This document shows, piece after piece, positions 1 to 12,601 of a stretch of DNA of 64,000 bases. Source of the stretch: Epiperipatus broadwayi (Eukaryota; Onychophora; Udeonychophora; Euonychophora; Peripatidae). The notes below the pieces were generated by a model that was given only the letters and a program-made list of their open reading frames with translations, was not told where the DNA came from and did not search any database. The stretch's first letter is position 1. Each line of letters begins with the position of its first letter. The position numbers and the translations under genes are program-made. The stretch is taken from the NCBI GenBank assembly GCA_028023455.1, contig JAQFVV010000156.1, positions 2,623,236 through 2,687,235 of the forward strand, written 5' to 3'.

Positions 1-446
1 TTTTCCTACATATACTTTGAGACTTCTGGATACAAATAAAAATGAAGTATTATCATATTTCTATTTTTGTAAGTATTGAAATAATAAATTATCTCAGGTA
101 AGAAGTATCATAAAGATTCTGAATCAGAATTTTAAGAATATAATAAAATTACCAATAAAAATGTAATTTAAAATCAAGTTATCATAAATTAGAGATTATA
201 AACAAACAATAAAGTAATAATTTTTCAGGATATTGATATTATTATTTTTTTCTTCTTAGTCTACTAATGATAACCATTATTTTTCTTAGCTTTATTTTTT
301 CCTTGATATTTCCATTTTCTAGCATTTTGCTCTTAGTGTGAAAACTGTCTCAAATCTTACCCAGTGTAAAGACTTTTTATCTGAACAGTTTAAAACCAAC
401 TAAAAATAGATGGAAAAACCAAGACAGAATTAGCTTTACTTATTTA
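1..446. other. AT-rich DNA, no gene seen
   Basis: No open frame, splice-flanked exon or recognisable repeat was found. It is simple AT-rich intergenic or intronic DNA up to the TIR element that starts at 447. Confidence 0.5.
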
Positions 447-2003
447 CACCTGGGACTCTTTTTATGCGGTAGATAGGTTTCGCAAAACACCCGCATAAAA
501 GAAATCACATAAAAATAGACTTAACTTACTTTGAAAAATGTGGGATACGTTCCATAATTTTCAAAAATCACATAAAAGCAAAGCAATAAGGTAAAATTAC
601 TTTAAAAATCGCATAAAAAAATAAAGAAATAAAGTATGACTAATAAAAAATTTCAAATATTTGAAAAAAATTGATACAAGACAAAGTTTTTTAATTTTTT
701 TTATTAACTATTTAATTTTATTCAAAACAATATGTTTTTATGTGTAATTTATTTTACATTTTTTCATACATATTTTAATCATTATTGCTATTTGACAATA
801 TGTGGGTACATTTGTGACCTGATAAGAAGTCAGATGTCACAAGAGGAAATACAATTAGCGCCAACTTCAGTTTCATGCTGTGTTTGATTAACCAAACAGG
901 TGCATCAACTGAAAATTTTCGTTCATGGCTTCAAGTCGTTCTAAAACTGTCAATTTTTACATTATCATAGCGAATTTATGGTTTTTTTAAAGCTTAAAAT
1001 AAACTGTAAGGTGCTGATTTGTTGTTTCTCATTTTGAACCTAAGGGAGCGTTTGACAAAAATTCTGACAGCTCCAAGTTCTTTGTTTTGATATTCAAAAT
1101 GAAAATGTATATTTTAGAGTATTTTTTCCATATTTTTTTACATATTATAAATTATTTTGATAAAATATGCTGAAAATATAATTATTTTAGAAAAATGGTT
1201 AAGATTTTAGTAAAAATTCTTTATTTTTACATGAATGTAAATTGAGAAAGAAATCAATGACATACACAGTATTTTTTAATAGGTTACAAACGTTCTTTTT
1301 GGGTTCTCCACTGTAGAATATTTTTATACTTATAAATAGAAATTTATTTTTGAAAAAACTTTTGTTCACTTTCATAATCTGACAAATTATTAATTTGCTT
1401 TTTACAAACGAATCTAATCTAATATTAAAAGACGAATATATTTTTACTGCTGATTCTGTAATTGAACCAATCAAAAGTTTAAAACTTTAATTCACTCAGC
1501 CAATAAAACATTTTTCAGTCTAAAAGTTAATGAGTTTCTGTCGACAATGTAATCATTGATTAAACTTTGAATCGATGATTTTACTAATTGTTTATGAAAC
1601 TAGCAATATCCAAACATACAACTATTTAACTCTTGTTGTAATTTAAGAGCTCATTCATAATTTGGGTCATTAACAAGAAAATGATTGTCCAATTGATTAG
1701 AAAGTTGAAGACTTTCTCAAATCATTTTTGCTATGAAATGAATAGGTTCCACACTTCTGTTTCATTATCTTTTTCTAAATCTTCTACAGTATCTAAATTT
1801 ATTGCCAAACCTTTTTCCAAAAGACATTTAAACTATGTAAAATATAATGTGTGTATATAAAAGGGGGAAATCTTGATTTTAAGTGAAATATGAACTTCTT
1901 TATCACATAAAAAAAAAACACATAAAAAGATATTAAGAAGAAACACGAATTGCATAACTTCAAAATCACATTAAAAAAATCTGCACAAAAAGAGACCCGG
2001 ATG
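447..2003. mobile_element. TIR element with TA duplication, Tigger/mariner type, degraded
   Basis: The left end reads CACCTGGGACTCTTTTTATG and the inverted right end reads CATCCGGGTCTCTTTTTGTG. About 19 of the first 23 bases agree, and both ends are flanked by TA, the target used by the Tc1/mariner/pogo group. The subterminal DNA is rich in 'cacataaaa' motifs in both orientations. No intact transposase is present. The stretch 1690-1800 vaguely resembles the acidic C-terminal coding part of the Tigger copies in this window. It is most likely a non-autonomous or decayed Tigger relative. The ends are clear; the family is inferred. Confidence 0.65.
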
Positions 2004-2589
2004 TAAATGAAATATTGATTACTATACCATGAGAGTGCCACAATCTAATTTCTTTGATAATTCCACTATAAAATTAATTACCTATCTCATATTATAATCG
2101 CTATTTTCATTCTCTGGATGTCTAGTTCAATTCTCATAATACTTAATAATTGACCACACAAAGCAAGAATAAGTTCAAGAATAAAGAATTAATATGAATA
2201 CAAAATATATTTATAAGTATAATTTAATAATTCAAAGTAAATACACAATTCATATAAATATAAATATAAATACAGTCATTATGAATACAAGCACACAAAA
2301 ATCATTTTCTTTAAATCTTATTAAAAAAAAATTGTTATTGACAATTTAATGTGTTACTTTTGAGTATACATGTTTCATATAGAACAGTTTCATAAATTAA
2401 ATAGTTTATTAATTCATTATAATATAAAGTATTAATAAATGAAACCAAAATATAATAATCAAAAATAGGATGTGCAATTAAAAGTATTGGTGTAATACAA
2501 TTAAATAATATGTGTTTTATAATAAAATCATTTATGTAAAATATTCACTCACCTAGGATTTTTCCACCAATATAGATATACACAGCAGT
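2004..2589. other. AT-rich DNA, no gene seen
   Basis: A/T-rich sequence between the TIR element and an RTE fragment. No coding or structured feature was recognised. Confidence 0.45.
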
Positions 2590-3338
2590 ATTTGCAAAAA
2601 CAACATCATCTAGATTTTGCAGATGATGTTGTTTTTACAAATAATGCTTAAGAGATCGAAGAAATGTTGCAACAGTTATCAGGTGAAAGTAACAAAGTAG
2701 GGCTAAAGGTAAATGTTAAAAAGACTAATGTAATGTTCAATGGGTTTTCTCAAAAAATGAAAATAAAGATTGATAATAATGAGTTAGAAGAAATTAAGAA
2801 CTACAAATACCTTGGTCAGATTATTACTATAGATCAAAACATAATGGGTAAAATTAATCATAGAATTAAGCTTGATTAGAGTGCTTTTGATAGAAATAAA
2901 TATTACAAGGAAATAAGCCTATGTGTTTGAAAAAGGTTTTTAATGTGTTTTACTAGTTCTTACTTATGGATCAGAGACTTGGACTCTTAAAAGACGTGCT
3001 ATTAAGAGACTTCAGATCACTCAATGAAGTATGGAGAGATGCATGTTAGGAGTAACAAGACAAGATCAAAAATGAAATTCTTGGGTGAGAGAAGATGATA
3101 TCATTGAAAGAATTAAGAGGCTGGAGTTTGGCTGGACATATTGCTAATAGAGATAATAGATGGACAGGGACAGTTGAGCCAAAAAATTGTAAAAGACCTA
3201 GAATAAAACCACATGTGAAATGGCAAATAAAGAAGTGTGCAAATGTGGAGAAGAGAGACTAGAAATCTGAGATGAATTAAACTTGGAGACCTTCACCTTG
3301 CAGTGAATCAATAATGGCTGAAAATGATGATGATATGT
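2590..3338 (+). mobile_element. 5'-truncated RTE LINE fragment with a 22-bp 5' inversion
   Basis: The sequence matches the last quarter of the RTE copies elsewhere here: the end of the reverse transcriptase (frame 2664-2879, around the LGQIIT and INHRIKL motifs), then the C-terminal conserved region, ending in a (GATGAT) tail near 3325-3338. The reading frame is broken by several stops after 2879. At the 5' end, 2590-2611 is the reverse complement of 2620-2641. This tiny inversion is the signature expected of twin priming or template switching during LINE insertion. The element is inactive. Confidence 0.8.
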
Positions 3339-4350
3339 ATCATTATTGAGTGGATATATGTTTTTAATAAATAGTCTTTTGTTTGCAAATTTCTTGATCA
3401 ATATCTGATAAGCTCCTATTAACTTTGTTTCATTCATTGCAGACTAGTTCCTCCAAGATGTTATTAATTGACAATTTATTACAGTTTTCATTAAACATTC
3501 CTCACAGCTTCAACTAGCAAATTATTTGTCATTTAATAGACCACTTTTATTTTCAGATAACTGATAAAATGAATGTAAACATCTTTTGTAGTATTTTCTT
3601 GTCTAATCACCAATATACAATACCAATTTTGTTTTTAAGTCCTTGATATTTCTTATAATTAACTAATACAAATAACAATTATGTTACTCCAATATTCTAC
3701 CAAGTGCTTTATCACTTAAAATAATCGTAATTAGATGTGATTTAAAGAATATAATAGGTTTTACTCTTAAGAGGGACTCCTTTTTTTTTTTTTTTTGGTA
3801 TTAAAGATTAAAAAAAGTGATTTTCTCAATCTAATGATTAATCATCCACTTCATATAGATATTTTGTTTAAGACTTTATGGAGTTTTGTTCAATGCCATC
3901 CATTATCGTTCAAGCTGCACAAGCAGGACACGATCTACAACCAGAAGAGGTGTCTAGTCATTCATCTTGCTAAAGTTAGTACTAACAGAAATAAATCATT
4001 TTTTATAAACTAAAATATTATAATAGAACTTCACAATCTTTCATAATTACACCAATATTCTAGGGAATTAGTACTAAGTCAATCCTTCATAATATAAGTG
4101 ATTATACTTCTTTTTTACAGTTTTTATCTCTTTCTCTTCTTAACTTGGCATCAATCCTAATATTATTAATAATAAATTTGATTAAAGTCTTTATATATAT
4201 CTTTTTTTTCCCAAAGCAAATCATATTTTAAGTTTCTATTACTACTTTTATCTTTATATCATTTCAACTATTTTTGAATACTAAAGTTTATTTCAATTTC
4301 TCACTTAACAAAATTGTTTATGCTAAACTAATTAGAAATTTATAAAAATA
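3339..4350. other. AT-rich DNA, no gene seen
   Basis: It holds an 18-base T run near 3781-3798 and short open frames with no recognisable product. No repeat family of this window was identified in it. Confidence 0.45.
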
Positions 4351-6439
4351 CAGGCAGTCCTCTATTTACAAATTTAATTGGTTCCTGACTGTGTGTTTGG
4401 AAATTGAAATTTTTGGAATTAGAGGCATTAAAAAAAAACATCGAAATGGGTTTTCAAAATAGAGAATTTATTTTTTATTGATCAGTATCTGGAGTTTTGT
4501 CTACAAATTTATCAAGAGTTAATTGAATTGTATTTTTTCTTCCCTTGATAAAGAATTTGGTAACATTCTATGTCTTTTTCTATTGTCCTTAGTACATGAG
4601 ATATATGCTCTTTATTGGGATAGTCAAGATGCATGAAGGTTTCATTCATATTCTTGATTGTCAAATTTTTAACAATAAGTTCATTATCAGGTTTATTTGA
4701 CAGAGATTCTGAGTGAGATTGCATTAACTCATCAATATTTTCATCTGTGACATCTAAATTTAATTCATTCATTATATTGACTATTTCAGTTGTGATATCT
4801 TCAGTAGTTTTTTCAATGTCCATAGAAGGATTCATCATTTGTGGATATATATTTTTCCAACAACCTTTCATTGTTGACTCTCTTATTTCAACCCACACAT
4901 CCCCAATAATATTTATTGCATTCCATATATTATAACTTTTCTAAAAATCTCTTAATGTAGGTCCATCTTCCTTGTCAATTGCCTTGATTGCTTGGATCAT
5001 TAATCTTCTCATATAATACTGCTTAAAAGTAGCTATCAGAGTTTGGTCCATAGGTTGTATTTCACTTGTAGTATTGGGAGGGATGAACACAACATTAACT
5101 TCTGGATATAAATTTTACAAGGATTTTGGATGTCCAGAAGAATTGTCTAAGAGCAATAGTGTTTTAAATGGTAAATTATTCTCACTACAATATGGCCTAA
5201 CAGAAGGCACAAAATGATGTGAGAACCAATCTTGAAAAAGCTGTGCAGTAGCCTAGGCTTTAGAATTTGATTTCCAAATGACTGGAAGCATTCTTTTATC
5301 TTTTCCTTTCAATGCTCTAGGATTTTCTGTCAGATAAATTAGCATTGACTAAAATTTTAAATCACCAGCTAAATTACTTTCAAGAAGCAATGTTAATCTG
5401 TTTTTAGAAGGTTTATGCCAAAGTGCAACTGATTCTTCCTTTGCTAAATATGTATGTGCAGGCATTTTTTCCAAAATAATCCTGTCTCATCTACATTGAA
5501 GACTAGGCATGAAAAATAAGCTCCATCTTTAATGATATTAGAGAAAGTGGAAATAAATTCACTGATAGCTTTCTTATCTGAACAGGCACCTTCCCCAATA
5601 CATTTAATATTAAGTAAAGAATATATCATGTTAAATTTGTGAAACTACCCATTGCTTGCTATAAATTCAATAGCAGAGTCTTCATTTAATTCTTTCTTCC
5701 AATCTTCATGCAACCTAAGAGCCGTAGCTTGAATAATTGATGAACTCACTGGGATGCCTTTTTGATATTGATTTTCAACCCATAAAACTAAAGATTTCTC
5801 CATTTCATCCATTGTTCTGCCGTGTCTTTTTGAAACAATCTTTGAAGAATTATTTCCACAATTTTTAACATATCCTTTAATTTTGTTTTTGTTTTTCATA
5901 ATTGTATATATTGTTGATCGATTTAAATTACTTGAACGTGCAATTGAAGCAAAAGATTCATCATTTTCTGAACATCTAATTATATCCACTTTTGTCTCGA
6001 TTGTTTGGGGTTTATGAGACCTTGATTTCTTAGTTATATCAACACTGCTGTTTTTTGGTTTTCACTTATGTTTTTAATTAATAAGAATGAAAAAATTCAC
6101 CAAAACAGAAATATATAGTGTATATGTAACATAATTGCACACAAACTACTTTTTTAAAAAAAGGACTAATCAAGATAGTCTGTGACGATGCTAAAAATAA
6201 AAGTAACCAATGTCAGAAGATGAGATTTACTGTATTTTATATAGGTTTTTATTGTTCTCTAAAATACTTTTAATTATTTTCTAAATTCCAAAGTTTATCT
6301 TTCTTTAGAAAAAATTCAATTATGAATATATGTAAATAATTTTTTTATCATATGTATAGATAAAGAAGTAAAGTCCAAAAGCGATTACATAATAGCGAAA
6401 TGTTTGTAACTCGAATGTTCATAACTAGGGGACTTCCTG
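4351..6439 (-). mobile_element. Tigger/pogo DNA transposon, copy 1
   Basis: The element is bounded by terminal inverted repeats: CAGGCAGTCCTCTATTTACA at the left, and at the right the complement of CAGGAAGTCCCCTAGTTATG. It is flanked by TA at 4349-4350 and 6440-6441. At about 2.09 kb with one transposase gene on the minus strand it fits a Tigger-type pogo element. A second copy with the same termini lies at 20069-26258. The transposase is broken, so this copy cannot move by itself. Confidence 0.9.
4512..6070 (-). pseudogene. Tigger transposase, frameshifted
   Basis: Read from right to left, the segment 5989-5645 encodes a helix-turn-helix region of the CENP-B/jerky type, with SIARSSNLNRSTIY followed by a second DNA-binding half containing LVLWVENQYQKGIP. 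Segment 5629-5444 holds the first catalytic aspartate in NVDETGLFWKK. The stretch 5440-4990 corresponds to the rest of the DDE domain, including the region of the second aspartate and the third-acidic-residue block, but with stops. Segment 4898-4512 is the acidic C-terminal tail. The ATG seen in copy 2 (complement of 25885) has become ATA here. Several frameshifts and stops make it a pseudogene. Family identity is firm; activity is excluded by the breaks. Confidence 0.88.
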
Positions 6440-6441
6440 TA

Positions 6442-8931
6442 TTTATATAATCTATATTACTATATAAACGTTATGTTATTTATTTGTGACTTTATAATTC
6501 AATAAATAATTGCATCAATCTTGAAGAATTTTGTATGATTTTTTTTTTTTGTACACAATTTTACTAGCATAAAATGACATCATAAAAATCCAAAAAAGAG
6601 AATAGCACTGATTAAAAGATAACAGAGTTAGAAAATTCTTTAAACAAAAAGTATAGTTTTTGGTACAGCTGGATAAAATATGATTTTGTACATATATTTT
6701 AAATTAAATTACATTTGCATCATATATTTAATTTTTCATTTGAATAATGCTAATTAATATCAATTATAATAATAAATTTGATAAATTTCTAGAATTTTAG
6801 TTTAAATATATATACTGTAACCTTTTGATTGGTTATCCATGGTAAAAATAGAATAGAAAATGTATATTATAGCTCCAAAATTTTAAATTTAGATAATAGT
6901 GATGCTATGAATTTTGATATAACAGGAATAAATGACTTAATACATAAAGATTAAATTCTTTAGATTTAATAACCATCTTTATTTATAATCCACTATATAA
7001 TTTTAATACAATGGTTGTGAATCCCAATAAACATCATTACTTATAAATTTGGCTTTAATTTAATTTTATTACAATGTTTCTTTAAAAGCTAAATATATAG
7101 AATTGTAGTAAATAAAAGAAGGAACAATTAGAGATCACAAGACAATTTATTTTAAAATTATCGTAATAATAATATATTTTAAGTATAAATATTGCTTATT
7201 AAACTTTATATTTAAATTCAATTAGTAATATCGTATATTAAAACATAATTATACTTAATACTTTACTTTTAAAGAAATGATTTAAATTAGTTTCGTTTGT
7301 AAAATATTTACTTATTTTAATTATTTTAAATAAAGACAAAAAAATATTTATTTAAACGTTGTAATAATTGATTTGGGATACTGACCAATGAGATTTAAGT
7401 AAGTAGTTTTCTGACATCATTTTATCCTGGGATTTTTAAGAGAAAGAGAGGAGCAGATGATAAAGATACAGATTCATGAAAAAAGTAAAGCAGAAAGCTG
7501 TTTCAATTTCATTTTTTGGCAAAAATTTATAAAAGTTTTAAAAATATTTAAAGTTTTAAATGGTAAAATACTATTTAAGAAGCTGTCTAAGGATATAAAA
7601 TATATTATATTAATCGTTAACGTCATGGAGTGACTTTAAACCAGTTCCTTTATTACAACCTAGTTGCAGTCCTGATATTCTACTTATTACTAAAATGATA
7701 TCTAAAAGAAGTCTAAAAGAAAAGCTAAAGTTATTATTCTTATTTGGGATAATCATGAGACAGAAGAGACAACTACATTTCCTTAAAGAAAAATATATCT
7801 GCTTGTATATAAGAAAACATTCATTTATTTATGTCAAATTAAATAATTTTATTAGTCATATATTAAAAACGAGAAACAAGTCTAAAATCCCTAGAAATAA
7901 ATTCTTAAACCTTATAAAAGTATTTTATCAGACTTTAAAAATAAGAATTAGTTGAGAGTGATAAGTCTAATGAAAATTAATATTCTGTTTGAATTGAATA
8001 ATTGATGTGTGATAAATAGCTTGAAAATGTTTGAACAAAATGTTTAGCATATATTTAATAATGAATAAAAAAGAGGACAGATAAAAGATGAATTAATATT
8101 TCTCATGTTTTAATAGAATGTAAAATCTTATTACATTATTATAAGAAAGGAACAGTAAGAAGAGGAAGAATAATCAAAAAAGTCTGTTTAACTTTTTAAT
8201 AGTGGATGACCATAACAAAGATGCTACATTATAGTAGAGGAAGTTAAATGAATTTATTCATATGTATTTAAATATTACGAGATTAATAAGTAAGAGGAAA
8301 GTGAAGAAATAAGTGAAGTAAACTTATTGATGAATTAAACATATTTTAAAGTTTTGTAACATGGGAAAAATAAGTGAAGATGTATTGAGAAGATTTGTTA
8401 AGCTCTTTCATTAATGTATTTTTCAAGAGTATAATTATGCACATGTAACTTTAAACTAGTCAAAAAGGAAGGATACATCCAATTCAGAACTTTTGTCCAG
8501 TTAGTGATAGGCTTGTCTGTCAAATGTTTTGTTTAAATACATCTGTTCTAGCAGAAGGAAGATATGAGAAGCACACAAACTCGTGAGAAAAGGTGAACAT
8601 CTATTGAGGTTACCATGGAAGTATTAAACTAGAAATTGAAATGGGTTATTTAAAAAAAAAAAAACAAGGAAAAAAGGCTTTTTTAATTTTAAATTTATTA
8701 TTAATATTTTTTTTGTTTGTTATGAAATATCAATGCTAGATATATAGTTAGCAATAACTGAAATAATTTTCATATGCAATCTGGTATATATAAGGGTAAA
8801 AGGCATTAACATTTTAAATATTCATTCTTGTTTTAAAAAGGAAAGAAAAAAAATAGTATGCTTAAAGATATGACGGCAGTATACATGAAAGAGTGTGTGG
8901 AGTATGTGTTGCAGAGATATTTCATATTTAT
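6442..8931. other. AT-rich DNA, no gene recognised
   Basis: There are several short open frames, the longest being 86 codons at 7695-7955 (basic, Leu/Ile/Lys-rich, no motif). Base composition is ordinary for the surrounding DNA and no splice-flanked exon was seen. No transposon termini could be paired in this stretch. Confidence 0.45.
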
Positions 8932-9988
8932 TCATCATCATCATCATCATCAACCATTATCAATCCACTGCAGGATGAAGGTCTCTCCAAGTTTAATCCA
9001 TCTCCGATCTTTAGCTTCTCTTCTCCACAACACCCCTGCACATTTTCTTATTTCATCCATCCATCTCACATGTGGTCTCTTTCTGGGTCTTTTACAATCT
9101 CTTGGAATCCAGTTTAAAATTTCAATTGTCCATCTATTATCATCTCTTCTAACAATATGTCCAGCCCAACTCCATTTCAATCTTTTAATTTTTTCAATAA
9201 GGTCAGTAACACCTGTTTGTTGTCTTACCCATACATTGCATTTTCGATCTCTTCTTGTTACTCCCAACAAATATCTCTCCATACTCCCTTGAGTGGTCTG
9301 AAGTCTCTGTATTGCTCTTCTATTAAGTGTCCAAGTCTCAGATCCATATGTAAGAACTGGTAAAACACATTTGTTAAAAACCATCCTTTTCAAACACATA
9401 GGCATATTTCCTTTTAGTATCAAGTTATTTCTACCAAAAGCACTCCAACCAAGTTTAATTCTATGATTAATTTCCTCCAGTATGTTTCCATCTGTATTAA
9501 TAATCTGACCAAGGTATTTGTAACTGTTAACTTCTAATTCTTCAAATCAATCTTTATTTTCATATTTTGAGCAAATCGATTAAACATTACTTTAGTCTTT
9601 TTAACATTTATCTTTAGTCCTACTTTTCTACTTTCATCTGCTAACTCCTGCAACATTTCCTGCAGCTCTGAAGCATTATTTGCAAAAACAACTACATCAT
9701 CTGCGAAATCTAAATGACTTAAATACTCTCCATTTACTTTCACTCCTTTAGTTTCCCATTTTAATCCACAAAATACTTCTTGCAGCACTGCTGTAAAAAG
9801 TTTTGGAGATATGGAGTCACCTTGTCTTACACCTTTCTGAATGTTGATTTTTCCAGTATCATTATGTAATCTAATTGTTGCTGTTGCATTTTTATAAATA
9901 TTCTTTAAAATATGACAATATCCTGGATCTATACCTTGATGATCCAATGCTTTAATCACTGAAGAAATGTGTATAGAATCGAATGCTT
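8932..9988 (-). mobile_element. 5'-truncated RTE LINE, copy B
   Basis: The 3' end is the (ATC)n tail at 8932-8952, followed on the minus strand by the same 3' end found at 49444 and 59131. The copy extends to about 9988 and stops in the reverse transcriptase just after the DYEKAFDS-type region, so it is 5' truncated as usual for LINEs. An LTR begins 36 bp further on, at 10025. No clear target duplication was found. Confidence 0.9.
8950..9959 (-). pseudogene. RTE reverse transcriptase, C-terminal part
   Basis: Two frames cover this region. 9959-9534 encodes the RT palm with GVRQGDSISPKLFT (motif B), HLDFADDVVVFA (the catalytic FADD box) and the GLKINVKKTKVMFN block. 9423-8950 encodes the thumb and C-terminal region, with YGSETWTLNRRAIQRLQTTQ, the conserved RDRKCN/TGVTDLIEKIKRLKWSWAGH region and RPHVRWMDEIRKCAG. 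A frameshift at about 9534-9500 separates them, where copy E keeps a longer YDELEEVNSYKYLGQIINTD segment. This architecture is typical of RTE-clade LINEs, often auto-annotated as craniofacial development protein 2-like. Not functional. Confidence 0.9.
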
Positions 9989-10024
9989 ATCATAAAGTAT
10001 ATTTGACAAAGGGGAATGAACTAG

Positions 10025-12601
10025 TGTAACGGTCAGAAAACGTGTGACTCGTAAACATAGTGCAGAATTCGACCACCATACAGAAAAGCAGCACCATCGA
10101 GTAGCAAAGCCACCCGTGGTACTGAGTTCGAACATAGTTTATCGGTTCCACAATACAATCCACGAAACAACGCATCTGATGCGACATTAGTAAATATTTC
10201 CTTGGGCACGGTGGTCAGGGATATGCAAGAGACTCATGATTTTATTCTCGAGTTAGCCAATAATCAAACTAATATTAATTAAACATTCATATTTACATAA
10301 TCGAGGAAATATTAGATAGAATGGGTATCGAATAAATGAAACGTAATTGCAGACGTATAGTTTAAAATTATTTATTAATACATTTTAATAACACAATCTA
10401 ATAATATTTTATGGACTCACAGCTTCAGTAGCGGGATTTGCGACATGATTATATTTTAAAGAATACATTTTTTTATTTAGACATTATTTTATATTGAGGA
10501 TTTCAGTAGCGGTATTTCCGATACTGTAATGTTTACAAAAGGAATACATTTATTTGAAGGCGTAATCTAGCTACCTAAAATTCTCGAGTGAGTATTTCTA
10601 ATGCATGCATGGAGGGATTTATACCTTTGCAATGCAAGAGTCTAAAGTATGGGTTATAAGAGTAATGGCAGACATATATTTATTTAATTAAAATATTTAT
10701 TTATAACTAAGGGCAAACATTTATTTGAGAGTGAATTATGAAGATAATGCAGAGGCGGAGTGATATATATATAGAATAATAAAACGAAGTAAAGGAACAC
10801 ATGGTACGCTTTAGAAAGGCGATATGGAATGGCAGTATATCGAAACTGCAAGGCCGCGAATGGGTTTATAAGAATGTCGGACTGGCCTCTGCCGCGGCCC
10901 GACGAAGTAAGGTGTCACATAAGCATAACCAGGGACAAGCGGTACGTGGCGCAATTTGCCGGCTGGCTGCATGACATTGTCAAATCCTACGGGAGCACCC
11001 ATTAAGCCCGCTTGTGTAGGACGACTGGGGTTAATTTCAACTCTGAAGAATCCGGAAATTTCACGGCGGAATGGGTCATCGCGTCTCTAAAACGTAACAC
11101 ATGTATACTGTATAAACGGTTATGATGAGATTTAAATAGATTTCTGACTTGGCCCTACATTACCAACATTTACTCAAGAACTCTGGCGACTCTCAAAGAA
11201 ATGGGATTTTCTAGAATTATTCATTAAATTTAATAAATACAAAATATATATAAACTGGGAGTTATTACAACTAATATGCCAGCCATTTGTGAAGTAGTAG
11301 ACCCTGCATTACAATAAATGATGCACTGAATGCGTGTCGATTTATATGAAAGTGAAGTTATTAAGGAAAGTAAATATTAATGAAAATTTGACACGCATTC
11401 TTTGTTTCAAGCGATCCTAGATTTAAACTTTGAAAATTGAAATAATTATGAGCATGCAATAATTAAATAATAACTATAGATAAACATGTAGATTATAGAA
11501 ATACGCACCCATGAAAGATAGAGTGAGGTAAGCTAGATTATTAGAGAAATTTACATATTAAATTAATTATTCAATTTTAGTTATACAAATGATAGTTTTT
11601 ACATTTTATAAATTTAGATAAGTAATATGAAGAATATCTATAGCATGCTATTAGAGTACTCTAGAGTTTGAACACAGACAGGTACCTGTTTTATAAGAAG
11701 TTTTCTTATTCCATGAGTTTAGCAGCAAAAAGTTCACGAGTGGCAAGTCTTTCTTGTATTTAGATATTCATTTAATTTCATGGCAGCAGCAGCCTTCTCA
11801 TTCATTTCAGGCAGCAGATCTTCATGGTGAATTTATGACGGGCAATGAAAGTTCAGCAACCGATAGGCCATCTCCCAATGGAGAATAATCTAGGTGCTTT
11901 ACTCGGTCATACCTTGGCAGGAACAAATTATTTTTATTATTTTTGGAGACTCTCAGTGATCGAGAGCAAAGCTAAAGTTTTAGTGAATGTCTCCAGCAAG
12001 TCTAAGATGGCCTCTTTTCTTATCTTGATCTTTCACATTTTTGTTAAGATATTTTTAGGTTCTACTTAATCTGCCCTGAGGATAATCAATGCATTTTGTT
12101 GTTTTTTTAATTAAAGAAAGCTGCCGTTCTATTGTTTACATTTTACATTTACTAATTACATTTTGGGGAATTTTTCTTTAATTAATCTATTATCTATCAC
12201 TGACCGATGCTTTTAAATTTCAAAAACAAAAAGGGAACATAAGATTATTTTAACTTTTAATTAAATATTACATCAGATATTTTTAGAATTATTATTAAAT
12301 GAAATTTAAACAAAGCAATAAATACGAACTTTATAATCCAAAATAAATGATTAAAATTATACAAAATTATATAACTAAAAGAAATCTAAATTATATTATT
12401 TTATCCCTATTTATTGCCTTTAATTTGAGATCGAAATGTGTGCGTGTTTATGCTGAATTCTACATATATTTATACATTTTTAATATTGTTACACACACAA
12501 TTCGATATCAAAAAGTTTAAATTTGGGCGGGATAGACCGGTCAGTGAGAGACAACAGAAAAAGGTGAAAATTAAGATTCGAATACGAATCTTACTGTTTC
12601 A
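10025..12601 (-). mobile_element. Solo LTR, long-LTR family X, copy 1 (2.58 kb)
   Basis: The ends TGTAACGGTCAG (10025) and TTACTGTTTCA (12601) are flanked by the perfect 4-bp duplication CTAG at 10021-10024 and 12602-12605. The same ends and stretches of interior recur, inverted, in the interrupted LTR at 26480-37577. Shared blocks include AACGCNTCTGATGC and GGTGGTCAGGGA near 10165-10220. There is no PBS, gag or pol, so it is a solo LTR. Orientation is inferred from the other long-LTR element here, whose LTR also starts TGAAACAG and ends GTTACA; that makes this copy minus strand. A GC-rich island lies at about 10811-11100. A hairpin of AAGATTCG and CGAATCTT sits at 12571-12592. Confidence 0.85.

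Noticed and set aside
1199-1474. 91-codon minus-strand frame
   Set aside because: AT-driven frame inside the degraded TIR element, with low-complexity Phe/Lys/Ile composition.
8930-8952. (ATC)n as an independent microsatellite
   Set aside because: It is the 3' tail of the RTE copy and recurs at the ends of the other RTE copies.
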